Source: Chitinophaga sp. LS1
GTDB taxonomy: Bacteria > Bacteroidota > Bacteroidia > Chitinophagales > Chitinophagaceae
DNA: 64,000 nucleotides
NCBI RefSeq assembly: GCF_034274695.1
Contig: NZ_CP128362.1
Coordinates: forward strand, 3,474,501-3,538,500
Direction of reading: 5' to 3'
This document shows, piece after piece, positions 17,942 through 26,732 of the stretch. How positions within the stretch are numbered: position 1 is the stretch's first letter; each line of letters begins with the position of its first letter. A program made the position numbers and the translations under genes. The notes beneath the pieces were generated by a model. That model was not told the DNA's origin. It searched no databases and worked only from the letters and a program-made list of their open reading frames with translations.

Positions 17942-19189
17942 ATGGCCGGAGCCACAATGTCCACTTCCACAGTTAAGGCAAACATCGATACGAATAAGAG
18001 TTACCTGTTTCCATTTATACTGGTGACCAGCCTGTTCTTTTTATGGGGATTTGCGTATGGGTTGCTCGATATTTTAAACAAACATTTTCAGGATGTACTG
18101 GAAGTGACGAAGAGAAAGTCTACCCTGTTGCAGTTTGCTTATTTCGGGGCATACTTCCTGATGGCATTGCCGGCTGGCATCTTCATGAATAAATATGGTT
18201 ACAAAAAAGGTATCCTGCTGGGATTGGTGCTGTATGCAATAGGGGCGTTTTTATTTTATCCCGCTGCAGGAGCGCTTAGTTTCAACGGCTTTCTGGCGGC
18301 ATTGTTTATCCTTGCCTGTGGACTGGCCTGTCTTGAAACGGCAGCGAATCCTTATGTAACCGTGCTTGGTAAAAGTGAAACTTCTGAATTTCGCTTGAAC
18401 CTGTCACAGTGTTTTAATGGCGCAGGGTCTTCATTAGGCGCTTTCATCGGGGGGCAGCTGTTCCTGGAAGACAAAACCGCAGCAGTCTCCGCAGCCAAAG
18501 ACCTGACGGTCGTTCAGCTTACCTACATTGTTATTGGTATTGTTGTCGTACTGATCGCCATGTTCTTTTTCCGTACACCATTGCCTGAGATCAGGGAAGA
18601 TGAGGAGGAAGGTCTTGATGCTGCTGCGAAAGCGAAGCCATTATTTTCCCATTCCCATTTTATATGGGGTATCATCGCCCAGTTCTTTTATGTAGCTGCT
18701 CAGGTAGGTGTGGCCGCATTATTCATCAACTATGTTACAGAATATTGGCAGGGTACTACCAGTAAGCAGGCATCGTCACTGCTGGCGATCGGGCTTGGAT
18801 TATTCCTGGCAGGCAGATTTGTGGGTACCGCCATCATGCGGAAAATAAAACCTAACAAGCTGCTGATGATCTATGCATTTATCAACGTGCTGCTTTGTAT
18901 GCTGGTGATAGCCGGTCATGGAGAGATCTCTGTGTATGCACTGATGGCTATTTTCTTCTTTATGTCTATCATGTTCCCTTCCATCTTCGCACTGGGTGTG
19001 AAAGATCTGGGTGTACATACCAAAAGGGCTTCTTCCTTCCAGATCATGGCCATAGTAGGTGGTGCGATCGTACCTTATGTAATGGGTACCCTGGCGGATA
19101 TGAAATCGACAGCCATCGCTTATGTAGTACCACTGGTTTGTTTCTCCGTGGTATTCTACTTTGGCGGCTGGGGTTATAAACAGCGATGA
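17942..19189 (+). CDS. fucP: L-fucose:proton symporter, MFS
   Basis: 415 residues with twelve hydrophobic segments, FucP/GluP branch of the major facilitator superfamily: FILVTSLFFLWGFAYGLLDILNKHF in helix 1, CGLACLETAANPYVTVLG in helix 4 and the SIMFPSIFALG segment in helix 10 are family signatures. It imports L-fucose across the inner membrane. Translation may also start at the second in-frame ATG at 17957. It ends the fucose cluster and is followed by a strong terminator. Confidence 0.92.
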   Translation: MAGATMSTSTVKANIDTNKSYLFPFILVTSLFFLWGFAYGLLDILNKHFQDVLEVTKRKSTLLQFAYFGAYFLMALPAGIFMNKYGYKKGILLGLVLYAIGAFLFYPAAGALSFNGFLAALFILACGLACLETAANPYVTVLGKSETSEFRLNLSQCFNGAGSSLGAFIGGQLFLEDKTAAVSAAKDLTVVQLTYIVIGIVVVLIAMFFFRTPLPEIREDEEEGLDAAAKAKPLFSHSHFIWGIIAQFFYVAAQVGVAALFINYVTEYWQGTTSKQASSLLAIGLGLFLAGRFVGTAIMRKIKPNKLLMIYAFINVLLCMLVIAGHGEISVYALMAIFFFMSIMFPSIFALGVKDLGVHTKRASSFQIMAIVGGAIVPYVMGTLADMKSTAIAYVVPLVCFSVVFYFGGWGYKQR

Positions 19190-19208
19190 TTCTCATCATG
19201 AAATATGT

Positions 19209-19247
19209 AAATAGCTTCTGCCATCCGCAGAAGCTATTTTTTTTTAA
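19209..19247 (+). terminator. intrinsic terminator after fucP
   Basis: AAATAGCTTCTGC (19209-19221) pairs perfectly with 19227-19239 and is followed by a run of T. It lies in the region an upstream in-frame start (19186) would make coding for the next gene, supporting the later start at 19261. Confidence 0.85.
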
Positions 19248-19260
19248 CTACATTCGGATC

Positions 19261-19968
19261 ATGAACCGGTTATTGTTATTCCTTTGCCTTTTGATCGGTC
19301 ATACGGTTGCATCACAATCCGTATCAATCACCATCACTCACGAGGTGAACCACCAGCCTATGCGGACCAATAAAGCTTATTATACCGCACAGGGAGATAC
19401 CTTTACCATTACGAAATTCAAATACTACCTCAGCAATTTCTCCTTCACCAATGAATCAGGAGAAGCTATTAAATTACCACCTGAATATTTCCTGGTCAGT
19501 GATGATAGTGCCGCCAGCAAAAAGATCTCCCTCACAGGGCTGCCATTGGGGCGATATAAGGCTGTTTCTTTCATGATCGGGGTAGATAGTATCATGAACT
19601 GCACGGGGGTGCAGAGCGGGGCTTTAGACCCTCTTTACGGCATGTTCTGGACATGGAACAGTGGTTACATTATGGCGAAACTGGAAGGCACGTCTCCTGC
19701 TTCTCATTTACCGGGGCATGTATTGCAATTTCATATTGGAGGATATAGGGGCACACACCAGTCTCAGCGGATGATACATGTAAATACATCATTTGTAGTC
19801 TCGGCAGACAAGACGCCTGTGGTGGACCTCGTAGCAGATGCTGCGGCCTGGTTCAATGGTTCGAATCCGATCCGCTTTAGTGAAACGGCGGGCTTTATGT
19901 CCCCAGGTACGATAGGAGACCGGATTGCAGATAATTACAGTCACATGTTTTCCGTTAAATCAAAATAA
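19261..19968 (+). CDS. mbnP: MbnP-like copper-binding periplasmic protein
   Basis: 235 residues from the ATG at 19261, which opens a clean signal peptide (NRLLLFLCLLIGHTVAS). An ATG at 19186 is in frame but overlaps fucP and would translate a terminator. The body matches the MbnP family: I-ITHEVNHQPM, KFKYYLSNFSF, GVDSIMNCTG, and MFWTWNSGYIMAKLEG with Trp130 and Trp132. In characterised MbnP, copper binding depends on conversion of a tryptophan to kynurenine by the diheme partner MbnH, encoded here by the next gene (TAATG overlap). Function therefore likely periplasmic copper handling. Confidence 0.85.
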   Translation: MNRLLLFLCLLIGHTVASQSVSITITHEVNHQPMRTNKAYYTAQGDTFTITKFKYYLSNFSFTNESGEAIKLPPEYFLVSDDSAASKKISLTGLPLGRYKAVSFMIGVDSIMNCTGVQSGALDPLYGMFWTWNSGYIMAKLEGTSPASHLPGHVLQFHIGGYRGTHQSQRMIHVNTSFVVSADKTPVVDLVADAAAWFNGSNPIRFSETAGFMSPGTIGDRIADNYSHMFSVKSK

Positions 19969-21014
19969 TGAATTCCAAAGCGACGTATGTGATCATGGCA
20001 TTCTGCCTTTTCCTGATGGGGATCAGTCTCCGTGGGAAAGGCCCTGGCCCTGGTGTCACCTATGTAACCCTCCAATTGCCTGATAGTCTCCCTAAACCTG
20101 TATATGACTTTTCTAAAAACCCATTGACAAAAGAAGGTATTGCCTTAGGAAGATATTTATTTTATGATCCGAAGTTATCCCGCGATAGTTCGGTTTCCTG
20201 TGGATTTTGTCATCAGCAGTTTGCCGCATTCGGTCATTTTGACCATGCACTGGCACATGGTGTGTATGGTAGGATGGGTACGCGTTCTGTACCTACTTTG
20301 TTCAACCTGATCTGGCAAAAAGATTTCATGTGGGATGGCGGTGTGAATCACCTGGATATACAACCCATGTCGCCCATTGTTGCAGAAAATGAAATGGACA
20401 TGCCACTGAATGAACTGTTAGACCGGCTCAAATGCAATGAGAAATACCAACAAATGTTCAAAGCGGCATATGGTACGGAAGAAGTGACGAGTCAGCGGAT
20501 GTTCAAAGCACTGGCGCAGTTCATGGCGACTATGATCAGCTTTGACAGTAAGTATGACAGTGTGAGAAGGGGAGAACCCGGTGTGACCTTTACGGCAGAA
20601 GAAGGAGGTGGCTATAAAACTTTTCAGCAGAAGTGTGCAGGGTGCCATAAAGAACCGTTTTTTACAGACTTCACAGCACGGAATAATGGGTTGCCTTACA
20701 GTCCGAATATGAATGATATGGGACGTATGCGTATTACAAACAATACAGGAGATTATATGAAGTTTAAAGTACCTTCTTTACGCAATGTAATGGTGAGTGC
20801 GCCTTACATGCATGATGGAAGGTTCTTTGATATTTTCCAGGTGTTTGCCATGTATGATCATGGACAGGAGAATGGTAGTACCGTTGATCCTTTAGTACGT
20901 GGTATGCAACTGTCACCAAAGGAACAACGGCAGTTATATATGTTCTTACTCACCCTTACGGATAAACATTTTTTGAAGAACCCGGATTTTAGTGAAGTGA
21001 TGATAGCGGATTAA
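19968..21014 (+). CDS. diheme cytochrome c peroxidase of the MauG/MbnH type
   Basis: 348 residues, N-terminal hydrophobic export segment (7-20), two heme c sites Cys78-x-x-Cys81-His82 (CGFCH) and Cys223-x-x-Cys226-His227 (CAGCH). The bacterial diheme peroxidase/MauG fold is indicated by GRYLFYDPKLSRD, FMWDGG, PTLFNL and MHDGRFFD. The gene overlaps the stop of the MbnP-like gene (TAATG), implying co-translation, so a role in modifying MbnP is more likely than peroxide detoxification. Periplasmic. Distinguishing MbnH from generic CCP needs the distal-heme ligand alignment. Confidence 0.9.
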   Translation: MNSKATYVIMAFCLFLMGISLRGKGPGPGVTYVTLQLPDSLPKPVYDFSKNPLTKEGIALGRYLFYDPKLSRDSSVSCGFCHQQFAAFGHFDHALAHGVYGRMGTRSVPTLFNLIWQKDFMWDGGVNHLDIQPMSPIVAENEMDMPLNELLDRLKCNEKYQQMFKAAYGTEEVTSQRMFKALAQFMATMISFDSKYDSVRRGEPGVTFTAEEGGGYKTFQQKCAGCHKEPFFTDFTARNNGLPYSPNMNDMGRMRITNNTGDYMKFKVPSLRNVMVSAPYMHDGRFFDIFQVFAMYDHGQENGSTVDPLVRGMQLSPKEQRQLYMFLLTLTDKHFLKNPDFSEVMIAD

Positions 21015-21578
21015 TTACTTTTTCTTCCTCCTCCAGCAATCTGCTACATGGTCATCTACCATACCTGTGGCCTGCATAAAGGCGTAGCAGATAGTAGAAC
21101 CTACGAACTTAAATCCACGCTTGAGCAGGTCTTTGCTCATCGCATCGGAGATGGGGGTTTTAGCTGGTACCTCACTCAGGGATTTGAAGTGATTGACGAT
21201 CGGTTTACCACCCACGAAACTCCAGATGTATTTGTCAAAACTGCCGAATTCCTTTTGTACTTCAAGGAATGCTTTTGCATTGAGAACGGTACCGTTTATT
21301 TTGAGGCGGTTACGGATAATGCCGGCATCCGCCATGAGGGATTCAATCTTTTTGTCCGTGTATTTTGAAATCTTTTTTGCGTCCCAGTTGTCAAAAGCTT
21401 TGCGGTAGTTTTCTCTTTTAGTGAGCACTGTATACCAGCTCAGACCAGCCTGAGCACCTTCGAGATTGATCATTTCGAACAGGCGGGTATCGTCGTGAAG
21501 CGGAACGCCCCATTCATTGTCGTGGTAGTCTTTGTAGAGCTGGTCTTTGGTAGACCATGAGCAGCGGTTTGGTTCCAT
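21015..21578 (-). CDS. tag: DNA-3-methyladenine glycosylase I
   Basis: 187 residues. Tag excises N3-methyladenine from alkylated DNA. Signature features are RCSW at the start, YHDNEWGVP, LEGAQAGLSWYTVLTKRE-type helix region carrying the catalytic/base-binding Glu and Trp, and a C-terminal DDHVADCW. Cys6, His19 and the His/Cys pair of DHVADC are the zinc-snap ligands known from E. coli Tag. The stop abuts the stop of the convergent MauG gene with no spacer. Confidence 0.96.
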   Translation of the reverse strand: MEPNRCSWSTKDQLYKDYHDNEWGVPLHDDTRLFEMINLEGAQAGLSWYTVLTKRENYRKAFDNWDAKKISKYTDKKIESLMADAGIIRNRLKINGTVLNAKAFLEVQKEFGSFDKYIWSFVGGKPIVNHFKSLSEVPAKTPISDAMSKDLLKRGFKFVGSTICYAFMQATGMVDDHVADCWRRKKK

Positions 21579-21636
21579 CCTGCAATTTAATCAAAAAGGG
21601 GGCGACTCATAAATATTATGAGGCGACTTTTTAATT

Positions 21637-21686
21637 CACTCTGGTGATCAGCAATTCTTCCACTGTTTTATTTTCCGGCAAAATCT
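21637..21686 (-). pseudogene. decayed duplicate of the 3' end of the adjacent gene
   Basis: On the - strand this stretch reads LPENKTVEELLITRVN then stop, next to the intact gene's ending LPGNERVEELLIT at 21692-21740. The two ~50-nt copies are direct repeats differing at about ten positions and by one indel. No longer ORF exists here, so it is a remnant of a tandem duplication or unequal recombination. Confidence 0.6.
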
Positions 21687-21691
21687 GCAAT

Positions 21692-21740
21692 CACTCAGGT
21701 GATCAGTAATTCTTCCACCCTTTCATTCCCCGGCAGATCT
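21692..21740 (-). repeat. second copy of the ~50-nt direct repeat (end of the intact gene)
   Basis: This is the partner of the repeat at 21637-21686. It encodes the final residues and stop codon of the gene that follows in this list. Both copies share GGTGATCAG, AATTCTTCCAC and CCGGCA blocks in the same order. Confidence 0.6.
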
Positions 21741-22234
21741 ACCGCTACCACAATGACGCGGCCACCTGGCGGCAACACAGCTGCCTTATAATACCAATCC
21801 ACGCCGTTCCTGCCTAACCTGGCCGATCCTCTTTCGAGTATCACACCTGCATCATCTATCACCCTTACCTGCACATCCGCTACCCTGAATTCATCTTTTG
21901 CCGTTACCACCACATCCATATCTTCCAACCTGATATTCTGAATTTCCGGCGCACGGTAAGCATCCTTCACCGCCATATTATAAGCATTCTGTCCGGGGCC
22001 TGCCAAAGACTTATAATAAGCCTTTATCTCAGGGTCCTGTATGATCGCCTTTGCATAAGCTGCCGCAACGAGCATCTTATACCTCGCTTCCAGCTGCTTT
22101 TGTGTCGGTTTTTTCTTTGACGGACCGCGCTTCTTCGCTATAATAATCTGCCCGTTCCGCCTGTAAATGGTGAATTGATTGCCGAGAGTGCCCTCCACGG
22201 CCTGAAGTAATAAGTTGTCTTTGACAATAGCCAT
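21695..22234 (-). CDS. hypothetical small basic/beta-rich protein
   Basis: Unrecognised; 179 residues from the ATG at 22234 (MAIVKDNLLL). A frame extension to 22360 exists but its composition is not protein-like. The first third is basic (KKRGPSKKKPTQKQ), the middle helical (MLVAAAYAKAIIQDPEIKAYY), the last half beta-rich with VQVRVIDDAGVILERGSA and GGRVIVVAVDLPGNERVEE, resembling an immunoglobulin-like strand pattern. No signal peptide. A partial duplicate of its 3' end lies just downstream. No functional call is possible. Confidence 0.6.
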   Translation of the reverse strand: MAIVKDNLLLQAVEGTLGNQFTIYRRNGQIIIAKKRGPSKKKPTQKQLEARYKMLVAAAYAKAIIQDPEIKAYYKSLAGPGQNAYNMAVKDAYRAPEIQNIRLEDMDVVVTAKDEFRVADVQVRVIDDAGVILERGSARLGRNGVDWYYKAAVLPPGGRVIVVAVDLPGNERVEELLIT

Positions 22235-22422
22235 AACAAACAATTTTGGGGTTATAAGATCAATATTAAAACTATTCATTGAAATAATAACGCGACAATA
22301 ACGCCAAATGAGTACTATTACTTCACTATATAGGTACCTCAATATCCAAAGGATATACAAATACCCTTTTAATGACCTTATGGTACCCTTATAGAAACGG
22401 CATCCTGCTATACAAAGGGTAT

Positions 22423-22460
22423 AAAAAAAGCCCCATCACTTTAGTGATGGGGCTTTTTTT
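22423..22460. terminator. bidirectional intrinsic terminator
   Basis: A 17-bp perfect stem (22423-22439 with 22444-22460, loop TTTA) has seven A at its left edge and seven T at its right, so it works on both strands. It ends the glmS-DUF4954 transcript on the - strand. Confidence 0.88.
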
Positions 22461-22478
22461 ATAATATGTTCATTTATT

Positions 22479-24689
22479 TTATGCGAGGAGTTTTATCAGC
22501 GCTTTTACCTTTTGTTTATATGTCACCAGATCTTCCTGCGTTTGCTTAATAAAACTGTTATCATCCAACTTTCCCACTACCGCATCCATCTCTGCTTCAT
22601 TTTCATACGTCATCTTCCTGAATGGATTCTCATAATCTTTCGCTCTTGATTTCTGGATTCCCTCTGTCAATAACGTCTGCGTTTGTATGGATGCCTGCAA
22701 ACATTCAATAAAGAAATCTGCATTAAAATCAGCGATTGTTTTTTCCTGTATAAACAGGAGCGATGCAATAGCATGCTGCAATTTGTCTGTAGCATACCGT
22801 TGACCTATCTCCTGGTATTGTGCATGCAGATCTGCCCAGCTGCTCACTTTACCCTCCCGGATATCGCGTTTCAAATCATGCAGGGTAGATGCCGGCATCA
22901 GCTGTCCGCCTACATTGTACCAGTGTTCGCGCTGTGCGGTGAGTGCAATGTTGTGAATCGATTCAAATGTTTTAACCTCATTTGTTTCTACAAATTGTAG
23001 CACATTTTTTACTGCATAGAGTACGATCAATGCACGGAATAACGGGTAGGTTTTGTGCACTTTCAATAAGTGTACTTCCCGATTACTGTTCTCCACTCCT
23101 TTGATCAGTATCTTCAGTTTTGCTACATCCACAGGATGATTAAGCAGCAGATCCTGTCCTTTCTGGCGATAGTGTTGCTCCGTCAGTTCAGGGCAATCTG
23201 TTTCTGTATGCAGGTGCCATGCCTTACCAGTAGCGGCTTCCATCAGTGCCATGGCGTGAATCATTTCTTCCACGCTATCCGGCGCCAGGTAATCGTATTC
23301 TATCAGCTGTGTCTTATCTGTACGCTTGTCACGATCCAGGTATTTCCAGGAGTTACGCGCCAGTGCGTACATGTTGTGCAGGAACCAATAGCCTGTCATA
23401 ATCTTCAGACAATTATGCTGCTCATCATTGATCACTAAACTAAATGGAAATGGAATATCCATCTCCTGCATATAGTTTCCTTTTGCAATCAGTGTAAAGG
23501 TGGCAAAGCGGGAATTGTGTTTTAAGCTCACGCAGAGACCCGGCCAGAAACCGCGCCCTGCAATGATTTCACCATCCGGACCTCTTGAGTTATGGTTGGA
23601 ACCGATGGTGGCACCGGCAGCCATATTACTCTGTCCCATGATGAGGGCCGCACATAAAAAGGAGTTGTTATGGTGCTGCTCATGTGCCGGGAAGATCAAT
23701 GAATTCAATACTTCGCAGCAGGAGATGGTGGCGTTGTTACCTAAATAAGAGTTGATGAGTCGCGCACCATACTTCAGCTGTGAATGTGATGCCATGATGA
23801 AGCGTACGGCTTTCACACCATAGAACACGCGACAGCCATAGCCTACTATACCATTCACCAGTTCACAACCTTCACCTATTTGTGTAGAGGCTTCTGCACT
23901 GCTATTGATGGTGACATTTTTAATTTTATTGGCGCCTTTCAGGTAAGCATCTGTGCCGATCATGACGTCTTTCAGGATCTTCACATTCTTGATCACACAG
24001 CGATCGCCTACCATACCATAGTAGCCACGTTTCTTATCAAACTGTTGTTCAGTAAAGGCTTTGAATTTTTCCTGCAGTTCCTTGTCGTCACGGTTACGGG
24101 TCCACAGCCATGCATCGCCGGGCAGCATACCATCGAAGGGCATGATCGATCTGCCACCGTTTTCATTGCACAGCTCCAGCCAGATACGCAGGTTTTCGGG
24201 TTCGCCTTCTTTCACGATCCCATTCCCGAATTTAGCATGACCGGTAGTGGCCATTTCATTTACATTACAGATCATCACATCGTTGCCGATCAGGTAATGC
24301 GACAGGAAGTTCACATTGTGCACGACTACATTGTCGCCAAAGTCGCAGGAAGAAATAGTACTGTTGTACAATCCTACAGGGAGGCGCAGGTTATGGAATT
24401 CCAGGAAGTAAGGTTCCAGTTTTCCAATACGCACAATACCAAAGAACTGGCAGTGCTTAACCAATTGGGGGTTGAACTCATTCGTGACAGAAATATTATT
24501 CCAGTTGTCAGAAGTGTTGTCATTTCTAACAAGCGTCTCTATCTCCAATGCAGATAGATGCCGGTAGATGTTTGACTTTCCCCACTGCTGATCGCGGAGA
24601 TAGTATTCATCTTTTCCTTCCGGCAAATAAGGCGCTGCTACAAAATTGTACCCCAGCTCAGTGAGCGGTTTTTTCTGTATCAGGTTCAT
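22479..24689 (-). CDS. DUF4954 family protein (left-handed beta-helix acyltransferase-like)
   Basis: 736 residues, a family I know from Bacteroidota as DUF4954. Residues ~85-400 contain hexapeptide-like turns (VGLYNSTISSCDFGDNVVVHNV, IGNDVMICNV, IGEGCELVNGIVGYG, NNATISCCEVLNSLIF, AAGATIGSNHNSRG - given here in pieces) expected of a left-handed beta-helix as in GlmU/LpxA. The C-terminal third is helical. Cytosolic. The gene is 15 nt downstream of glmS, so they are co-transcribed; this suggests a role near UDP-GlcNAc or sugar-nucleotide metabolism, but the activity of the family is unknown to me. Confidence 0.85.
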   Translation of the reverse strand: MNLIQKKPLTELGYNFVAAPYLPEGKDEYYLRDQQWGKSNIYRHLSALEIETLVRNDNTSDNWNNISVTNEFNPQLVKHCQFFGIVRIGKLEPYFLEFHNLRLPVGLYNSTISSCDFGDNVVVHNVNFLSHYLIGNDVMICNVNEMATTGHAKFGNGIVKEGEPENLRIWLELCNENGGRSIMPFDGMLPGDAWLWTRNRDDKELQEKFKAFTEQQFDKKRGYYGMVGDRCVIKNVKILKDVMIGTDAYLKGANKIKNVTINSSAEASTQIGEGCELVNGIVGYGCRVFYGVKAVRFIMASHSQLKYGARLINSYLGNNATISCCEVLNSLIFPAHEQHHNNSFLCAALIMGQSNMAAGATIGSNHNSRGPDGEIIAGRGFWPGLCVSLKHNSRFATFTLIAKGNYMQEMDIPFPFSLVINDEQHNCLKIMTGYWFLHNMYALARNSWKYLDRDKRTDKTQLIEYDYLAPDSVEEMIHAMALMEAATGKAWHLHTETDCPELTEQHYRQKGQDLLLNHPVDVAKLKILIKGVENSNREVHLLKVHKTYPLFRALIVLYAVKNVLQFVETNEVKTFESIHNIALTAQREHWYNVGGQLMPASTLHDLKRDIREGKVSSWADLHAQYQEIGQRYATDKLQHAIASLLFIQEKTIADFNADFFIECLQASIQTQTLLTEGIQKSRAKDYENPFRKMTYENEAEMDAVVGKLDDNSFIKQTQEDLVTYKQKVKALIKLLA

Positions 24690-24704
24690 GTAAGCGTTTT
24701 GAGA

Positions 24705-26540
24705 TTATTCAACAGTCACTGACTTCGCCAGGTTTCTTGGCTTATCCACATCATATCCTTTCAGAACGCCTATATGGTAAGCGAGTAACTGCAAAGGAAT
24801 TACGGAAACAATAGGCGCCACGAGTTCATCTGCTTCAGGTATAACGATCACATCGTCTGCCATAGGTGGAATGGTGAGGTCACCTTCTGTAACCACGGCA
24901 ATGACCTTGCCTTTGCGGGCCTTGATCTCCTGGATGTTGGATACTACTTTCTCATAATAGCTGTCGCGGGTAGCCACAAATACCACAGGCAGGTTTTCAT
25001 CTACCAGGGCGATAGGGCCATGTTTCATTTCGGCAGCAGGGTATCCTTCTGCATGTATGTAAGAGATCTCTTTTAGTTTGAGTGCACCTTCCAGTGCTAC
25101 AGGGAAGTTGTAACCACGACCCAGGTAGAGGAAGTCGCGGGCATCTTTGTACTTATCCGCGATTTTTTTGATCTGGTCGTTCAATTGCAGGGCGGTGGCT
25201 ACTTTTTCAGGAATGTTGTCCAGTTCATCCAGCAGGTGCTGGAAGCGCTGTTCGGTGATAGTGCCCTTTTCCTGTGCTACTTTCAGACCAATGAGGCACA
25301 ATACTGCCAGCTGGGCGGTAAAGGCTTTTGTACTGGCCACGCCGATTTCAGGACCGGCGTGTGTATAAGCACCAGCATCTGAAATACGGGCGATAGAAGA
25401 ACCGACTACGTTGCACACACCGAGGATGGTGGCGCCTTTTTTCTTAGCGGCTTCAATGGCCACCAGTGTATCGGCAGTTTCGCCGGATTGAGATACAGCT
25501 ATGATCACATCACCTTCTCCAACAACCGGGTTGCGGTAGCGGAACTCAGAAGCATATTCAACTTCCACGGGAATGCGGCACAGTTCTTCAATCATATATT
25601 CAGCCACGAGGCCCGCATGCCAGGAGGTACCACAGGCCACGATGATGATGCGCTTAGCGCCTGCCAGTTGTGACAGGTGATCGCGGATACCACCGATGGT
25701 GAGGGTGCCCTTTTTGGCATCCAGACGGCCACGTAAGCTATCGAGGATGGTTTGTGGTTGCTCAAATATCTCTTTGAGCATAAAGTGGTCGTAACCGCTT
25801 TTTTCAATCGCAGCCAGTTCGATATCCAGTTTCTGGATATAAGGCGTTTGCCTTTCGTTGGAGATATTTTTCAGGATCAGTTCATCGGCTTTGATGATGG
25901 CGATTTCGTAGTCGTTTACATATACTACTTCTTTAGTATACTCTATGATCGGAGAAGCATCGGAAGCGAGGAAGTGTTCGCCTTTGCCTACGCCGATTAC
26001 GAGGGGACTCCCTTTGCGTGCAGCGATCAGGGTATCAGGGTTATCCTCGTCCATGATCACGAGCACGTAAGCGCCTACCACTCTTTTCAGGGCGATGCGC
26101 AGGGCTTCTTCAAGGCCGCATTGATTGCTTTGCTGAATCTCTTCGATAAAGTGGATCAGGACTTCTGTATCCGTATCGCTGGTGAACACGTGTCCTTTGT
26201 TCAGCAGTTCCTGTTTCAGCTGGGTATAGTTTTCAATGATACCGTTGTGGATCATGGCCAGTTTGCCATTGCCCGACATATGGGGATGAGAATTTCTGTC
26301 ACAAGGTTCGCCGTGGGTTGCCCAGCGGGTATGACCTATAGCAATATGACTACTTGTGTTCTTTCCGGTCAGGTGATCTTCCAGTTCAGAAACTTTACCT
26401 TTTTTCTTGTAGACCTTCAGTCCATCATTTATTAAAGCCACTCCGGCGCTGTCGTAACCGCGATATTCAAGCCTTTTTAATCCTTTGAGAACGATGGGGT
26501 AGGCTTCTCGTTGGCCTATATAAGCGACTATTCCGCACAT
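24705..26540 (-). CDS. glmS: glutamine--fructose-6-phosphate aminotransferase (isomerizing)
   Basis: GlmS makes glucosamine-6-phosphate from fructose-6-phosphate and glutamine, feeding peptidoglycan and LPS precursors. 611 residues: N-terminal Ntn glutaminase with nucleophile Cys2 (MCGIVAYIG), GYDSAGVAL, GHTRWATHG and HNGIIENY; then two SIS isomerase domains with CGTSWHAG and SQSGETADT; C-terminus ends DKPRNLAKSVTVE as in the family. First gene of a two-gene unit with DUF4954. I see no glmS ribozyme-like structure in the 190-nt upstream spacer. Confidence 0.97.
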   Translation of the reverse strand: MCGIVAYIGQREAYPIVLKGLKRLEYRGYDSAGVALINDGLKVYKKKGKVSELEDHLTGKNTSSHIAIGHTRWATHGEPCDRNSHPHMSGNGKLAMIHNGIIENYTQLKQELLNKGHVFTSDTDTEVLIHFIEEIQQSNQCGLEEALRIALKRVVGAYVLVIMDEDNPDTLIAARKGSPLVIGVGKGEHFLASDASPIIEYTKEVVYVNDYEIAIIKADELILKNISNERQTPYIQKLDIELAAIEKSGYDHFMLKEIFEQPQTILDSLRGRLDAKKGTLTIGGIRDHLSQLAGAKRIIIVACGTSWHAGLVAEYMIEELCRIPVEVEYASEFRYRNPVVGEGDVIIAVSQSGETADTLVAIEAAKKKGATILGVCNVVGSSIARISDAGAYTHAGPEIGVASTKAFTAQLAVLCLIGLKVAQEKGTITEQRFQHLLDELDNIPEKVATALQLNDQIKKIADKYKDARDFLYLGRGYNFPVALEGALKLKEISYIHAEGYPAAEMKHGPIALVDENLPVVFVATRDSYYEKVVSNIQEIKARKGKVIAVVTEGDLTIPPMADDVIVIPEADELVAPIVSVIPLQLLAYHIGVLKGYDVDKPRNLAKSVTVE

Positions 26541-26732
26541 ATTGTTTTTCAGTTTTACATGGAGACGGGTTGCAATATGCCTAAAAAATGTGAAAATTCT
26601 ACAAACAATGGGTAATAAAGTTTAAAGATAATCTAATGATCATGATATAGTTAAGCATATAAAGGCGGACTTATCCAGTTTCAAATGCGTAGAAAATGCG
26701 TAATTTGTCGCAGAAATTGAATCAGTTATCCT

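Noticed and set aside
19186..19260. 25-residue N-terminal extension of the MbnP-like protein
   Set aside because: It overlaps fucP and would translate an intrinsic terminator; the ATG at 19261 begins a clean signal peptide.
26541..26732. glmS ribozyme upstream of glmS
   Set aside because: No recognisable catalytic core sequence; the ribozyme is typical of Firmicutes, not Bacteroidota.
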